Notes: a model not told the origin generated them from the sequence alone. A stretch of 64,000 nucleotides of DNA from Lysobacter sp. (GCA_008015835.1 SSGH01000024.1:99846-163845); one strand, 5' to 3'. Numbered from the stretch's first letter, positions 34,765-43,917 are shown. Numbers and translations are program-made.

Positions 34765-35894
34765 CGCATCGCGCTCCCGCCCGCCGTCGTCGGTGCGCCG
34801 GCCTTACCGGTCGCTTCGACGACGCGAATCCGATCGCCGTCGGCGAGGAAACCCGCGCCGCGGGTGACCACCGACTGCCCCGGCTTCGGGCCGTCGAGCA
34901 GTTGCACCGCGCCGTCGGCTTTCGCGCCGGTGCGCACGCGGACGGCCCTGGCGTGCGCCGCGCCGGCCTTGTTCTCGACCACGAACACGGTCGGAAACCC
35001 GTCGCGCAGCACGATGGCGCCGCTCGGAACCGTCGCGGCGTCCAGCGTGCCGGTATCGATCCGTCCTTCGACGTACGCGCCCGGGGCCAAGCCCTCGGGC
35101 TGCGGCACGTCGGCGTAGACCGTGCCGGTGCGCGTGGCGGCGTCCACGCCGGGGCTCACCGCACGCACGCGGCCCTCGATTTCGGCGCCGCCGGGCGCGC
35201 GTAGCGCGATGCGATCGCCGGGCGAAACCGCGGTCAACTGCGCCACCGGCAACTCGGCCCGCCATTCCAGACGGCCGTCGCGGATCAGACGCAGCAATTC
35301 GCCGCCGGCCATCACCACCTGCCCCGGCTGCACCAAACGCTTGGAGATCACGCCGTCGGCGGGCGCGCGCAATTCGGCGAAGCTGCGGCGCAGCGCGGCG
35401 GCGTCGCGCACCGCGCGCGCGGTGCCCACGCGGGCCTCGCTTTGCGTGCGTGCGGCGCGCAGTTCGTCTAATTGCGTGGCGCTGATGTAGCGCTCGCGCG
35501 CGAGATTCTGGCCGCGGGTCAGATTCGCCCGCGCCAAGGCCGCGCCGGCTTCGGCCTCGCGCAGCGCCGCCACGGCCTGCGCCAGTTCGCTGTCGAGCAT
35601 GCGCGTATCCAAGCGCAGCAGCACTTGGCCGCGACGCACGGTTTCGCCCACGTCCACCGACAGCGCGGTCACGCGCAGGCCGCTGACTTCCACCCCGAGC
35701 TGCATTTCCTCGACCGGTGCCACCGCCCCGGACACCGAGACGCTGCGCGGTAGGGCGCGCACCGTCACCGGCGCGGTCGCGACCGCCATCGCGGCCGACG
35801 GGGCGGCCGCGGCGTCGCCGTCCTTTCCCGAACAGCCGACCAGCGACGACGAGGCGAGCGCGACGAGCAGAACGATGCGGGCAGCGGTGGGCAT
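34761..35894 (-). CDS. RND efflux periplasmic adaptor (membrane fusion protein)
   Basis: 377 residues with lipobox LVGC (Cys21). The barrel-sandwich halves GLRVTALSVDVGETVRRGQVLLRL and LRAPADGVISKRLVQPGQVV flank a helical hairpin (about 100-165). They are followed by a beta-barrel and a membrane-proximal domain ending near residue 360. It connects the permease to an outer-membrane channel. The stop overlaps the permease start by 4 nt. Confidence 0.94.
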   Translation of the reverse strand: MPTAARIVLLVALASSSLVGCSGKDGDAAAAPSAAMAVATAPVTVRALPRSVSVSGAVAPVEEMQLGVEVSGLRVTALSVDVGETVRRGQVLLRLDTRMLDSELAQAVAALREAEAGAALARANLTRGQNLARERYISATQLDELRAARTQSEARVGTARAVRDAAALRRSFAELRAPADGVISKRLVQPGQVVMAGGELLRLIRDGRLEWRAELPVAQLTAVSPGDRIALRAPGGAEIEGRVRAVSPGVDAATRTGTVYADVPQPEGLAPGAYVEGRIDTGTLDAATVPSGAIVLRDGFPTVFVVENKAGAAHARAVRVRTGAKADGAVQLLDGPKPGQSVVTRGAGFLADGDRIRVVEATGKAGAPTTAGGSAMR

Positions 35895-36096
35895 CCGCGG
35901 GCTCCGAGGGGCGAGAGGCGCGTAGTGTACCGGCTGGTTCAGTATTTCGCGCCCTGCCGAATGTCCTGATGGTTGTCTGATTCAGGCGGAGCGAACGAAA
36001 CGCAGGCCCCTGCCGCCACGACGCGGTGGACAGGACTATAGTTGGAAGGTGGGTTCATGCCGCAGTGGTCGCTTCACGCCGCGCATCGCGCCACCG

Positions 36097-36256
36097 CTAG
36101 GGAACCTCTGAACAATTCAGAGGTTCCCTGCGCCATGAAGGGCGCGCTCGCGGATCAATCACCCAAGTGATTGATCCAGCGGGAGCGGACTCAGGCTTGG
36201 CCTGAGTCCGCGACGTCCGAATCACGCCAGGATGGCGTTATTCAGACCTTCCCTAG
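36097..36256. mobile_element. MITE-like element with four hairpins
   Basis: The 160-bp segment starts CTAGGGAACCTCTGAACAA and its other end, read on the opposite strand, is CTAGGGAAGGTCTGAATAA: 16 of 19 bases match, with CTAG at both ends. Inside are four hairpins: 36099-36129 (14-bp perfect stem), 36152-36177 (11 bp), 36186-36210 (11 bp) and 36224-36238 (6 bp). It encodes nothing. The terminal repeats and possible CTAG target suggest a non-autonomous relative of an insertion sequence. It fills most of the 514-bp interval 35895-36408. Confidence 0.7.
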
Positions 36257-36408
36257 GAGAAATCTGATCGTTCGACGACGAATCAAACACGGAATCGCTC
36301 GTTTGCTCGGCACCGGCGCGATGCGCGACCGATGCGCTCCGGCGAGGCGTTCCGAGTGAGGCCAGGGCCCGGCCTACAGCGGCCCGTGCATCGACAAGGA
36401 GAGTACGC

Positions 36409-36627
36409 ATGAAAACCAAAACAACCGTATGGGTCGCCGCCGTCGCGCTTTCGCTCGGCCTGGGAGTCGGCACGTCGTCCGCCAACGCGGATCGCGAGAT
36501 CTTCATCGGCGCGAAATGCACCGTGATCTGCTCCCGGGTGCTGTCGGACTGTTTGACGCAGGGTCTGCTGACGCCAGGGCAATGCCAACAGTTGAGTACG
36601 CAGTGCTTTCTGGATTGCGGACAGTGA
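36409..36627 (+). CDS. Small exported cysteine-rich peptide 1
   Basis: 72 residues. A signal peptide (VWVAAVALSLGLGVGTSSANA) leaves a mature peptide of about 44 residues with six Cys spaced C-x3-C-x6-C-x10-C-x6-C-x3-C. The spacing is symmetric, as expected of two antiparallel helices joined by disulfides. AAGGAGAG lies just upstream of the ATG. The gene at 36791 encodes a peptide on the same framework. Function unknown. Confidence 0.82.
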   Translation: MKTKTTVWVAAVALSLGLGVGTSSANADREIFIGAKCTVICSRVLSDCLTQGLLTPGQCQQLSTQCFLDCGQ

Positions 36628-36790
36628 ATGCCGCCTCGGCGGCACCGCGTCGTCGAAGCCGCTTCGTGAACGTCGTTGCATAGAGACGCCAACAGCGCTG
36701 TCGTCGTCGCTCCGCCAAAGAAGTCAGGGGGACGGGCCATCGGGCTCCGCCCGCAAGCGAGCCTTTTTACCGCAACCTGAGGAGCGAGAA

Positions 36791-37000
36791 ATGAAACTCG
36801 GAACGTTCGTGTACGGCGCCGCCATCGCGGCGGTGATGGGGTTGGGGATCGGTGTGTCGTCGAACGCCAGCGCCGATTATTCCTGCATTCGCGGCTGCCG
36901 CTTGCAATACAACGCATGTTTGACCGCTTGCCCGACCGCCAGTTGTCGCGCGGCGTGTTTCTACAACTACGAAAACTGCATCGACGGCTGCTCGACTTGA
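36791..37000 (+). CDS. Small exported cysteine-rich peptide 2 (twin CX3C)
   Basis: 69 residues. After a signal peptide ending near SSNASA comes a mature peptide of about 40 residues with eight Cys in C-x3-C-x6-C-x3-C-x4-C-x3-C-x6-C-x3-C. The pattern is mirror-symmetric and contains the outer framework of peptide 1 plus two inner Cys. CX3C pairs facing each other are typical of alpha-hairpinin peptides. TGAGGAGCG precedes the ATG. Function unknown. Confidence 0.83.
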   Translation: MKLGTFVYGAAIAAVMGLGIGVSSNASADYSCIRGCRLQYNACLTACPTASCRAACFYNYENCIDGCST

Positions 37001-37048
37001 GGTCGGCTTGAAGTCGGTCCGACATCGGTCCGAAATTTCCGCGACGCG

Positions 37049-37870
37049 TCAGCCCGCGGGCAATCGGAAGAATGCGGTCGCCGTCGCCGTGGTCGCGGCG
37101 GCGACCGCCGCGACCGTCTCGCCGCGATCGCGCGCCAACTCCTCGACGATGTGCGCCAGGTACATCGGTTCGTTGCGGCGATGCGAGGGCGCGGGTTTGA
37201 CCGTGCGCGGCAATAGATACGGCGCATCGGTTTCGATCATCAGCCGGTTCGCCGGAATGTGCTTCACCAGTTCGCGCAGGTGCGTGCCGCGGCGTTCGTC
37301 GCACAGCCAACCGGTGATGCCGATATGCCAATCGCGGTCGAGATAGGCGAACAATTCCTCGCGCGTGCCGGTGAAGCAATGCACCACCGCGGGGCCGAGG
37401 CGGCCGTCGAAATTCTTCATCATCGCGACGAAGTCGTCGTGCGCATCGCGCTGGTGCAGGAATAACGGTTTGCCTCGGCCCGCGGCGACCAGATCGGCGG
37501 CCAACTGCAGTTGGCGCTCGAACGCGATGCGCTGCGCCGGGCGCGGCGAAAAATCGCGGAAATAATCCAAGCCGCATTCGCCGACCGCCACCACTTCGGG
37601 CCGCGCGTGCAAGGCGCGCATCTCCGCATCGCATTCGTCGGTGTATTCGGCCGCGTGATGCGGATGCACGCCCGCGGTGGCGAACAATTCGCCGGGATAG
37701 GTCTGCGCCAGGATCGCGGCCTTCGGCGAATGCGCGCGGCAGGCGCCGGTGACGATCATGCGGGCCACGCCCGCGGCGCGCGCGCGCTGCAGCACCGCAT
37801 CGCGGTCGGCGTCGAAACTGTCGTGAGTGAGATTGGCGCCGATATCGATCAGCGCGGCGGTGGAGGTCAT
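37049..37870 (-). CDS. tatD: TatD-family 3'-5' exonuclease/DNase
   Basis: 273 residues from the ATG at 37870, matching E. coli TatD closely: LIDIGANLTHDSF at the N-terminus, AGVHPHHA, EVVAVGECGLDYFRDFS, VVHCFTGTREELFAYL, IGITGWLCDERRG, MIETDAPYLLPR and RRNEP. The Glu, His and Asp of these motifs bind the catalytic metals. It is a metal-dependent nuclease of the TIM-barrel amidohydrolase superfamily. It is convergent with the cysteine-rich peptide genes. Confidence 0.95.
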   Translation of the reverse strand: MTSTAALIDIGANLTHDSFDADRDAVLQRARAAGVARMIVTGACRAHSPKAAILAQTYPGELFATAGVHPHHAAEYTDECDAEMRALHARPEVVAVGECGLDYFRDFSPRPAQRIAFERQLQLAADLVAAGRGKPLFLHQRDAHDDFVAMMKNFDGRLGPAVVHCFTGTREELFAYLDRDWHIGITGWLCDERRGTHLRELVKHIPANRLMIETDAPYLLPRTVKPAPSHRRNEPMYLAHIVEELARDRGETVAAVAAATTATATAFFRLPAG

Positions 37871-38068
37871 GTGCGTGCGTGCGAAACGTGCGGATGCGCA
37901 TTCTAAGGCCGGCGCCGTGCTTCGACACGGTTGTTTCGACACATTCGTTTACATCTCGCGCGCCCGACATATTCGTTTACAACTTCGCGCGTCGCGTCGC
38001 GCCGCGACCGTCAACCGCCGCCGCGAGTCGGCGTTCACGGCCTTGCCTCAACTCAAGGAAGCAACGCC

Positions 38069-39139
38069 ATGTCGTCCGTTCCGTTCCGCATCGCCGCCCT
38101 CGTCTGCGCGCTGACCGCCGCGCTCGGCGCTCCCGCCGAGGCGACCGCCGCCAACTACAACTTCGCGCCCGTCACCGCCGAAATGCAGTCGTTCGTGCAG
38201 ACCTACACGCTCGACGGCGCGTCGCTGCGCGTCAATAAAGCCGGCGAGGTCGTCTATCGCCGCGCGTTCGGCGGCTACACGCTCGCCACCCGCGTGCGGA
38301 TCGCCTCCGCCAGCAAATGGCTCTCCGCCGTCGCGATCGCGCGCTTGGTCGAGAAAGGCCAGATGCGTTGGAGCGACACCGTCGGGCAGTATTTCCCCAA
38401 CGCCGACGCCGACAAACGCGCGATCACGCTGGAGCAATTGTTCTCGCACACCAGCGGCATCGCGTACGAAGAAGACGCGTGTTTGTCCAGCCCGTTGTTC
38501 ACGCTGGCGACCTGCGCGAACCGCATCCTCAAGCAGCCGCTGATCGGACAGCCGGGCAAGGTCTTCGCGTACGGCGGCAACTCGATGCAGGTCGCCGGAC
38601 GCATGGCGGAAATCGCCGCGGGGAAAGCCTGGGACGATATTTTCATCGACGAAGTGGCGACCCCGCTGGGCCTGACCGCCACCGATTATTCCGGCGCATC
38701 GAGCGCGCCCGGTTACGTCCGCACCGACAACCCGACGATCGACCGCAGCGTGCGCAGCACGCTGGAAGACTACGGCAAGCTCGTCGACATGGTGCTCGCG
38801 CAGGGCTGTCTGCGCTTGCGTTTCGACGGCGCCTGCGCGACCGGCGCGCAATACCTCACGCCGGCCACGCTGACGGTCATGGCGCGCGACCGCACCGTCG
38901 GCACGGTGTCGCTGTATCGCCCGCCGAACGCGACCGGCTTCGGTTACGGCCTCGGCCAATGGATCGATCCCGAGTCGCCGCGCTTGGTCTCCAGCCCCGG
39001 CGGCACCGGCTTCACGCCCTGGGTGGATCGCGATCGTCGCATCGCCGGCGTGCTGTTGGTCGACGACCTCAACGTCCGTCTCTACGAAGACATCAACGAT
39101 ATCCGCGCGCTGATCAACGTCGTCGTCGCGGATCGCTGA
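38069..39139 (+). CDS. Exported serine hydrolase, beta-lactamase class C family (copy 1)
   Basis: 356 residues with a signal peptide ending ATA before ANYNF. The SxxK nucleophile motif is S80-A-S-K83 (IASASKW), followed by MRWSDTVGQYFP, LEQLFSHTSGI and FAYGGNSMQVAG, where the Tyr and Asn form the second catalytic motif. It belongs to the CubicO/PBP4*-like group, which includes esterases and D-peptidases. A resistance role is not implied. AAGGAA lies upstream. It is a tandem duplicate of the next gene. Confidence 0.9.
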   Translation: MSSVPFRIAALVCALTAALGAPAEATAANYNFAPVTAEMQSFVQTYTLDGASLRVNKAGEVVYRRAFGGYTLATRVRIASASKWLSAVAIARLVEKGQMRWSDTVGQYFPNADADKRAITLEQLFSHTSGIAYEEDACLSSPLFTLATCANRILKQPLIGQPGKVFAYGGNSMQVAGRMAEIAAGKAWDDIFIDEVATPLGLTATDYSGASSAPGYVRTDNPTIDRSVRSTLEDYGKLVDMVLAQGCLRLRFDGACATGAQYLTPATLTVMARDRTVGTVSLYRPPNATGFGYGLGQWIDPESPRLVSSPGGTGFTPWVDRDRRIAGVLLVDDLNVRLYEDINDIRALINVVVADR

Positions 39140-39204
39140 CCCCCACCGCGCGCGAGTCCGCTCGCGCGCGTTCTTTCGCTGTGTCCCCCAACAAGGAGTT
39201 CCGA

Positions 39205-40398
39205 ATGATCCGTTTCCGTTCCGCCGCGTTCGCGTTCGCTTGCGTCGTCGCCACCGCCGCCGCCCTGCCCGCCACGGCGGCGCCCGTCTACAACTTCGCG
39301 CCCGTCACGGCCGAAATGCAGTCGTTCGTGCAGACCTACGCGCTCGACGGCGCGTCGCTACGCGTCAACAAAGCCGGCAGCGTCGTGTACCGGCGCGCGT
39401 TCGGCAACTACTCGCTGAGCACGCAGGTGCCGATCGCGTCGGCCAGCAAGTGGGTGTCCGCGCTCGCCATCGCGCGCATCGTCGAAAAAGGACAAATGCG
39501 CTGGAGCGATACCGTGGGCCAATACTTTCCCGGCACCGACCCGAGCAAGCGCAATATCACGCTCGAACAATTGTTCTCGCACACCAGCGGCCTGCCCGCG
39601 GGCGACGAATCGTGCATGTCCAATCCCCTCTACACCTTGGCGACGTGCGCGAATCATATTCTGCAGAAACCGCTGATCGGCACGCCGGGCCAGGTCTTCG
39701 CCTACGGCGGCAATTCGATGCAGGTCGCCGGGCGCATGGCCGAGATCGCGACCGGCAAAGCGTGGGACGATATTTTCATCGCCGAAATGACCACGCCGCT
39801 GCGCCTCACCGCGACCGACTACGCCACCTCGTCCACCTCGCCGAATTACGTGCGCAACACCAACCCGCGTATCGCCGGCGGCGTGCGCAGCACGTTGGAG
39901 GACTACGGCAAGATCGTCGATATGGTGCTGGCCAACGGTTGTCTGGACAGCGGTTTCCCGAACAATTGCATGCCCGGCCGCCGCTTCCTGACGCGCGCCA
40001 CCATCGAATTCATGGCGCGCGACCGCACCGTCGGCACCGTCGATATTTCGCGCCCGCCCACCAGCACCGGTTACGGCTACGGCCTGGGCCAGTGGATCGA
40101 TCCCTCGTCGCCATTGATCGTTTCCAGCCCCGGTGCGTTCGGCTTCACGCCGTGGGTGGATCGCAATTCGCAGGTGGCGGGGGTGCTGCTGGTGCAGGAC
40201 GTCAACACGCGATTGTTCGACGACATCAACGCGATTCGCCAGATGGTGAACGTAGTGGTCGCCGACGGCATGGGCTATTACCCGGCGCCGGTGTTGCCCT
40301 CGCAGCGCGTGATCGCAGCGGATAAGGCGGCCGTGGCCGCAGCGACTGCCGCGCCGTCGCGGACGCGCGTGCCGCCGATGATGCGCGCCGCGCGCTGA
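39205..40398 (+). CDS. Exported serine hydrolase, beta-lactamase class C family (copy 2)
   Basis: 397 residues. It is nearly colinear with copy 1, including identical stretches NFAPVTAEMQSFVQTY and FAYGGNSMQVAGRMAEIA. It has the same SASK, HTSG and YGGNS motifs, and differs mainly in the signal peptide and in a C-terminal extension of about 40 residues rich in Ala, Val and Pro (VLPSQRVIAADKAAVAAATA). An AAGGAG ribosome site precedes the ATG. The pair arose by tandem duplication and has had time to diverge. Confidence 0.9.
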   Translation: MIRFRSAAFAFACVVATAAALPATAAPVYNFAPVTAEMQSFVQTYALDGASLRVNKAGSVVYRRAFGNYSLSTQVPIASASKWVSALAIARIVEKGQMRWSDTVGQYFPGTDPSKRNITLEQLFSHTSGLPAGDESCMSNPLYTLATCANHILQKPLIGTPGQVFAYGGNSMQVAGRMAEIATGKAWDDIFIAEMTTPLRLTATDYATSSTSPNYVRNTNPRIAGGVRSTLEDYGKIVDMVLANGCLDSGFPNNCMPGRRFLTRATIEFMARDRTVGTVDISRPPTSTGYGYGLGQWIDPSSPLIVSSPGAFGFTPWVDRNSQVAGVLLVQDVNTRLFDDINAIRQMVNVVVADGMGYYPAPVLPSQRVIAADKAAVAAATAAPSRTRVPPMMRAAR

Positions 40399-40615
40399 TC
40401 GCCGCCTTACGATCGTTGCCGTTCGATCGCGGCAGCTCGATGGCTCCGGTTCGATGTCTCTGGTTCGATCTGCGCCATCGACGCTCGCGCGGCGATGAGC
40501 ACGACGATGCGCTCGGCGCGATCCGAGCGCATCGTCGATTCGCCGTCGCGTCACGATGAAGCGCTTGCGCGCTTCTCGTGGCCGAGACCGGCATTGCGAC
40601 GCCACCGATCGCGCT

Positions 40616-41572
40616 TTAAAGACCCTTCGCCGTCGCGGCTCGCGGCTTCGCGTAGATCCTGTCGTGACGCAGATCGAAGATCAGATCGAAGCGTTTGATC
40701 GCTTCGCCGCCGATCACGCTGATCCGTTGATTGCCGAGATTGCCCGGGAAAAACCCCGCGGGCACATTCGATAGCCGCGCGCCGCCCAGCGTGAGCGCAG
40801 GCAAGACGGTGTTCCGCACCGCGATTTTGTTGCCGAACGAGTCGGTCAAGAAGGTGTCCTTCACCACCGGCAGCGCGTCTTTCGCGCCGATCTCGGCCGC
40901 GAACGCGTCGTCGAGCAACACGCCGCCCGAATACCCCGAATGCAGCAGGAAACGGTGCGGATAGGTCGTCTCGCCGATGACGCAGCCCGCTTCGACATAC
41001 CAGTCGCCGTTGGTGCGTTCGACGGTGAGCGCGACGTAGTCCGCGGCCTCGGCCGGCAACGCGTCGTAGACCCGCAGCCGCCCGCGATCGAAATCGACGA
41101 CGACGACCCGATCGCCGAACGCATCCAGCCCGAATTTGCCGTCGGTGCCGTCGCCGGAATCCTTCACCTCCCAAACGGTGACCTTCTCGCGGACGAGGCC
41201 GCCGAGACGCAACCGATGGCCCGGGCTGTAGCGCGCATCCGATGGCCCGCCCCAACTCTCGATTTCGGCGGCATCGGCGAAACGCAGCGCGGGCAGCGCT
41301 CGCACCGCCGCCTCGGTCAGCGACACGTCCGACGCCGCGGTATGCAACATCAAACGCAGGGTCGCGCCGTCGTCGAGCGCCGCCTCGACGACGAGATTGT
41401 TCTTGTCGGTCAACACGAACGGGATGTCGAGTGGAATTTCCAGCGTCTCTGGCGCGGCCGCGTGCGGTGCGGCGGAAACCGCAGGCGCGCGTTCGAGCGC
41501 CGATCGCGTCGCGCAACCGGTCGCGCCGAGCGATGCGGCCGCGAGGGCGAAGCACAGACAGAAACGCGTCAT
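40616..41572 (-). CDS. Retropepsin-like lipoprotein with both catalytic Asp replaced by His
   Basis: 318 residues from the ATG at 41572. Lipobox ATGC (Cys20) is followed by a duplicated pepsin-like fold. The first active-site loop, normally DTGAS, reads HTAAS (LRLMLHTAASDVSL). The second, normally DTGYSGG, reads HSGYSGGVLL. The rest of the fold (GKFGLDAFGDRVVVVDF, VIGGEAIKRFDLIFDLR) is intact. It is therefore probably not a protease in the normal sense; binding or another activity is possible. Confidence 0.83.
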   Translation of the reverse strand: MTRFCLCFALAAASLGATGCATRSALERAPAVSAAPHAAAPETLEIPLDIPFVLTDKNNLVVEAALDDGATLRLMLHTAASDVSLTEAAVRALPALRFADAAEIESWGGPSDARYSPGHRLRLGGLVREKVTVWEVKDSGDGTDGKFGLDAFGDRVVVVDFDRGRLRVYDALPAEAADYVALTVERTNGDWYVEAGCVIGETTYPHRFLLHSGYSGGVLLDDAFAAEIGAKDALPVVKDTFLTDSFGNKIAVRNTVLPALTLGGARLSNVPAGFFPGNLGNQRISVIGGEAIKRFDLIFDLRHDRIYAKPRAATAKGL

Positions 41573-41637
41573 GTCGCCTCCGAAAGAGTCGAGTGCGCGG
41601 CGTGGCATCGAGCGGCGTGGCGTCGACGCGCGTCCGC

Positions 41638-42012
41638 TCATGCTTCGCCCGATGCGTCGGACGGCATCGCCTGACCGATCCACAACCGGTTTCCGTCCGG
41701 GTCTTCGATACGGAATTCGAGCATGCCGTAGAACGTCGTTTCCAGTGCCGGCACGTCTAAGCCGTTGGCGCGCGCCCGGCGGTGGAATTCGACGATGTCG
41801 TCCGGATACAGATACAACACCGACACCCTCGGAATACCGGCGTGCGGCAGGATCGAGCGGTCCAGCATCAACCGGCATTCGCCGCAGCGCAGCATCGCCC
41901 AGCCCCACGCTTCGCGATGGTCCTCAACGACGAAACCGAGTTTTTCGTAGAACGCGATGCTGGCCGAGACGTTTTCGACCGGCTGCATGGGAATCAAACG
42001 TTGCAGCGTCAT
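41638..42012 (-). CDS. VOC-family (glyoxalase/bleomycin-resistance fold) protein
   Basis: 124 residues forming one VOC module pair. PVENVSASIAFYEKLGFVVE is the beta-alpha entry, and MLEFRIEDPDGNRLWIGQ is the typical C-terminal strand with Glu as a metal-ligand candidate. It resembles stand-alone bleomycin-binding-type proteins. The substrate is unknown. It is the first of several small minus-strand genes of unrelated families. Confidence 0.88.
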   Translation of the reverse strand: MTLQRLIPMQPVENVSASIAFYEKLGFVVEDHREAWGWAMLRCGECRLMLDRSILPHAGIPRVSVLYLYPDDIVEFHRRARANGLDVPALETTFYGMLEFRIEDPDGNRLWIGQAMPSDASGEA

Positions 42013-42154
42013 CTCGCCTCGCGCCGTCGATTATGTTCGCCGTCTCGCAGACTAGACCTCGAAACGAGGGGCGTCCAGTGCTCGGCCATACCATCGCCAG
42101 GGAGACGACGCGAACGATCGCGCGAGGCTCCGCTCGCGAAATGTCCGATGAGCA

Positions 42155-42664
42155 TCAGGAATCGCCGTATCGGAATCGATAGATCAATCGCTTGATTCCG
42201 GCGTTACCGAACAGCAGCCACACCGCGACCACCAACTCGGCGACGGTCGCGCAGATGCTCGCGACTTGGTCCGCAGCCAAGACGAAGCTCATATCCGGCA
42301 TCCGTTGAGAGATCAGAAGCAGCGAAAACCAATACACGGCGTCGGCGAACGCTTGGGCGAAAAACCAGACGCCTAACAAGGTGAGCCCAATCGACATCGC
42401 GATCGACGCATCCAGTTGTTGTTCCGAGCGCGGCTCGCGCATCACCGGCAGCAATTTTCTGGCGATGGTTAGCGGAAAGAACCAGAGCACAGCGCACGCC
42501 CCGAACGCGAGCGCCGCGACCAGCGCATAGAGCGCCAGCCACAGCGCGTCGCCGCCTGATTGCGAGGCCATCGTCACGAGATTGGGGAGCATCCCGACGC
42601 ACTGAAACAGCAGATAGACCGAGAACAACCGGGATGCGATGGCGACGAAATCTTCTCTGCTCAT
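42155..42664 (-). CDS. Four-TM membrane protein of unknown function
   Basis: The ATG at 42664 (MSREDFVAIASRLFSVYLLF) gives 169 residues with TM segments near 10-30, 40-65, 90-115 and 130-152. An upstream in-frame start would add only Arg-rich residues. I recognise no family. It lies between two VOC genes. Confidence 0.7.
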   Translation of the reverse strand: MSREDFVAIASRLFSVYLLFQCVGMLPNLVTMASQSGGDALWLALYALVAALAFGACAVLWFFPLTIARKLLPVMREPRSEQQLDASIAMSIGLTLLGVWFFAQAFADAVYWFSLLLISQRMPDMSFVLAADQVASICATVAELVVAVWLLFGNAGIKRLIYRFRYGDS

Positions 42665-42868
42665 AGGGTCGCTCTGTTGAGGGTGGCGCGAGAAAGGGCG
42701 GCGGCCGATTCGGCGATCACCGGCGACATTGGCAGATGATGCCGCTGCGTGCGAGCGCTGCGCCAGGATGGCTTCGAGGTCGTTGCGGGATCGTCGAACG
42801 TCGAGCGGCCGCATCGCAAGCGCGCCCACGTCGCGCGGAACGATCGATCATTGGACGGTCGCGTCCGA

Positions 42869-43255
42869 TCACTGACCTTCCGGCGGCTCCCACAGCTCGA
42901 TTTTGTTGCCTTCCGGGTCGATGACCCAACCGAACTTGCCGTATTCCGATTCTTCGACCTTCGCGTCGACGTCGCAGCCTTCCGCGCGCAGTTGCGCGAG
43001 CAAGGCATGCAAGTCCGCGACGCGGTAGTTGATCATGAACGACGCCGCGCTCGGCGCGAAATACGCCGTGTCTTCCTTGAACGGGCTCCAGATCGTGGTG
43101 CCCGTTCCCGACGGATTGTCCGGCGACGCCCATCGGAACGCGGCGCCGCCCCACTCTTCGACGCCGATGCCGAGGTGGTCGCGATACCAAGCCCCCAGCG
43201 CTTTGGGATCTTTCGCTTTGAAGAAAATACCGCCGATGCCGGTGACGCGTTTCAT
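42869..43255 (-). CDS. VOC-family protein
   Basis: 128 residues. GIFFKAKDPKALGAWYRDHLGI is the first VOC strand-helix and FGWVIDPEGNKIELWEPPEGQ the last, with Glu as a likely ligand. It is of the glyoxalase-like group and clearly different from the VOC gene at 41638. Confidence 0.9.
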   Translation of the reverse strand: MKRVTGIGGIFFKAKDPKALGAWYRDHLGIGVEEWGGAAFRWASPDNPSGTGTTIWSPFKEDTAYFAPSAASFMINYRVADLHALLAQLRAEGCDVDAKVEESEYGKFGWVIDPEGNKIELWEPPEGQ

Positions 43256-43340
43256 GACGAGTGTTCCCGAAAGAAGAGAGCGCTAACCTACGCCCGCGAA
43301 ACCGCGTTGTCCAAGGGTCACTATGAGCGCCCGAACGGGT

Positions 43341-43802
43341 TCAACCCGCGTGCGCCGCGAGCCAATCCAACCCATGCGCCACGATCGCCTCCACGGCGGA
43401 GGAAACCGCGGCGGCGGCGCGCGCCTCGTCGTCGGAGAACGGCCACCAGGTGTCGCGGGTGCCGAACAAGAAACCGACGAAGGGTAGGCCGATCAGACGC
43501 GGAAACCGCTGCGGCATCAGCGCGCCGATGCGCGTGCGGCGGTCCCAACGGCAATCGCATTCGTGCGCCCGGTCCGGGACGATGCCCGCGGCATCGCCGT
43601 CGACGAACACCGCCAGATTCGCCGTTAATTTGCCTTCCATCGAGCGTTGCCCGAGCTGGAAATTGACGATCCGGCAGACGCGGCCATCGTCGGAAACGCG
43701 GCGGAAGGTCCGGCGGCCGTCGAAACGAAAGCCGTGCGGCACCAGCGCCGGGACGGCGATCGCGCGCAGCGTACGATCGAAGGCGGCGGTTCTGGCGGAC
43801 AT
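43341..43802 (-). CDS. DUF4304-family protein
   Basis: 153 residues from the ATG at 43802. FDRTLRAIAVPALVPHGFRFDGRRTFRRV followed by VNFQLGQRS matches DUF4304, a family of small proteins of unknown function common in accessory regions and near toxin loci. It lacks a signal peptide and is probably cytoplasmic. Confidence 0.78.
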   Translation of the reverse strand: MSARTAAFDRTLRAIAVPALVPHGFRFDGRRTFRRVSDDGRVCRIVNFQLGQRSMEGKLTANLAVFVDGDAAGIVPDRAHECDCRWDRRTRIGALMPQRFPRLIGLPFVGFLFGTRDTWWPFSDDEARAAAAVSSAVEAIVAHGLDWLAAHAG

Positions 43803-43917
43803 CGAGGCGAAGACGATTCTGCGATCCGACGGCGGCGCTAGCCTAACGCAAGACCGTTGCCGACGCGTCCGCGCGCGCGGGGGCGATTCGAGCGGCGGCG
43901 AGACCGCGATCGCGGCG

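Noticed and set aside
32690..35118. Very long alternative frames (up to 794 codons) across the RND operon
   Set aside because: They overlap the well-supported permease and adaptor genes and show no conserved sequence.
38069..40398. Reading the two hydrolases as antibiotic-resistance beta-lactamases
   Set aside because: They have the SxxK motif, but the family is dominated by esterases and peptidases; nothing in the sequence indicates a lactam substrate.
43830..43917. GCCTAAC at about 43839 as an attC core on the plus strand
   Set aside because: No matching GTTRRRY core or paired arms within 150 bp, and the orientation is opposite to the other sites.
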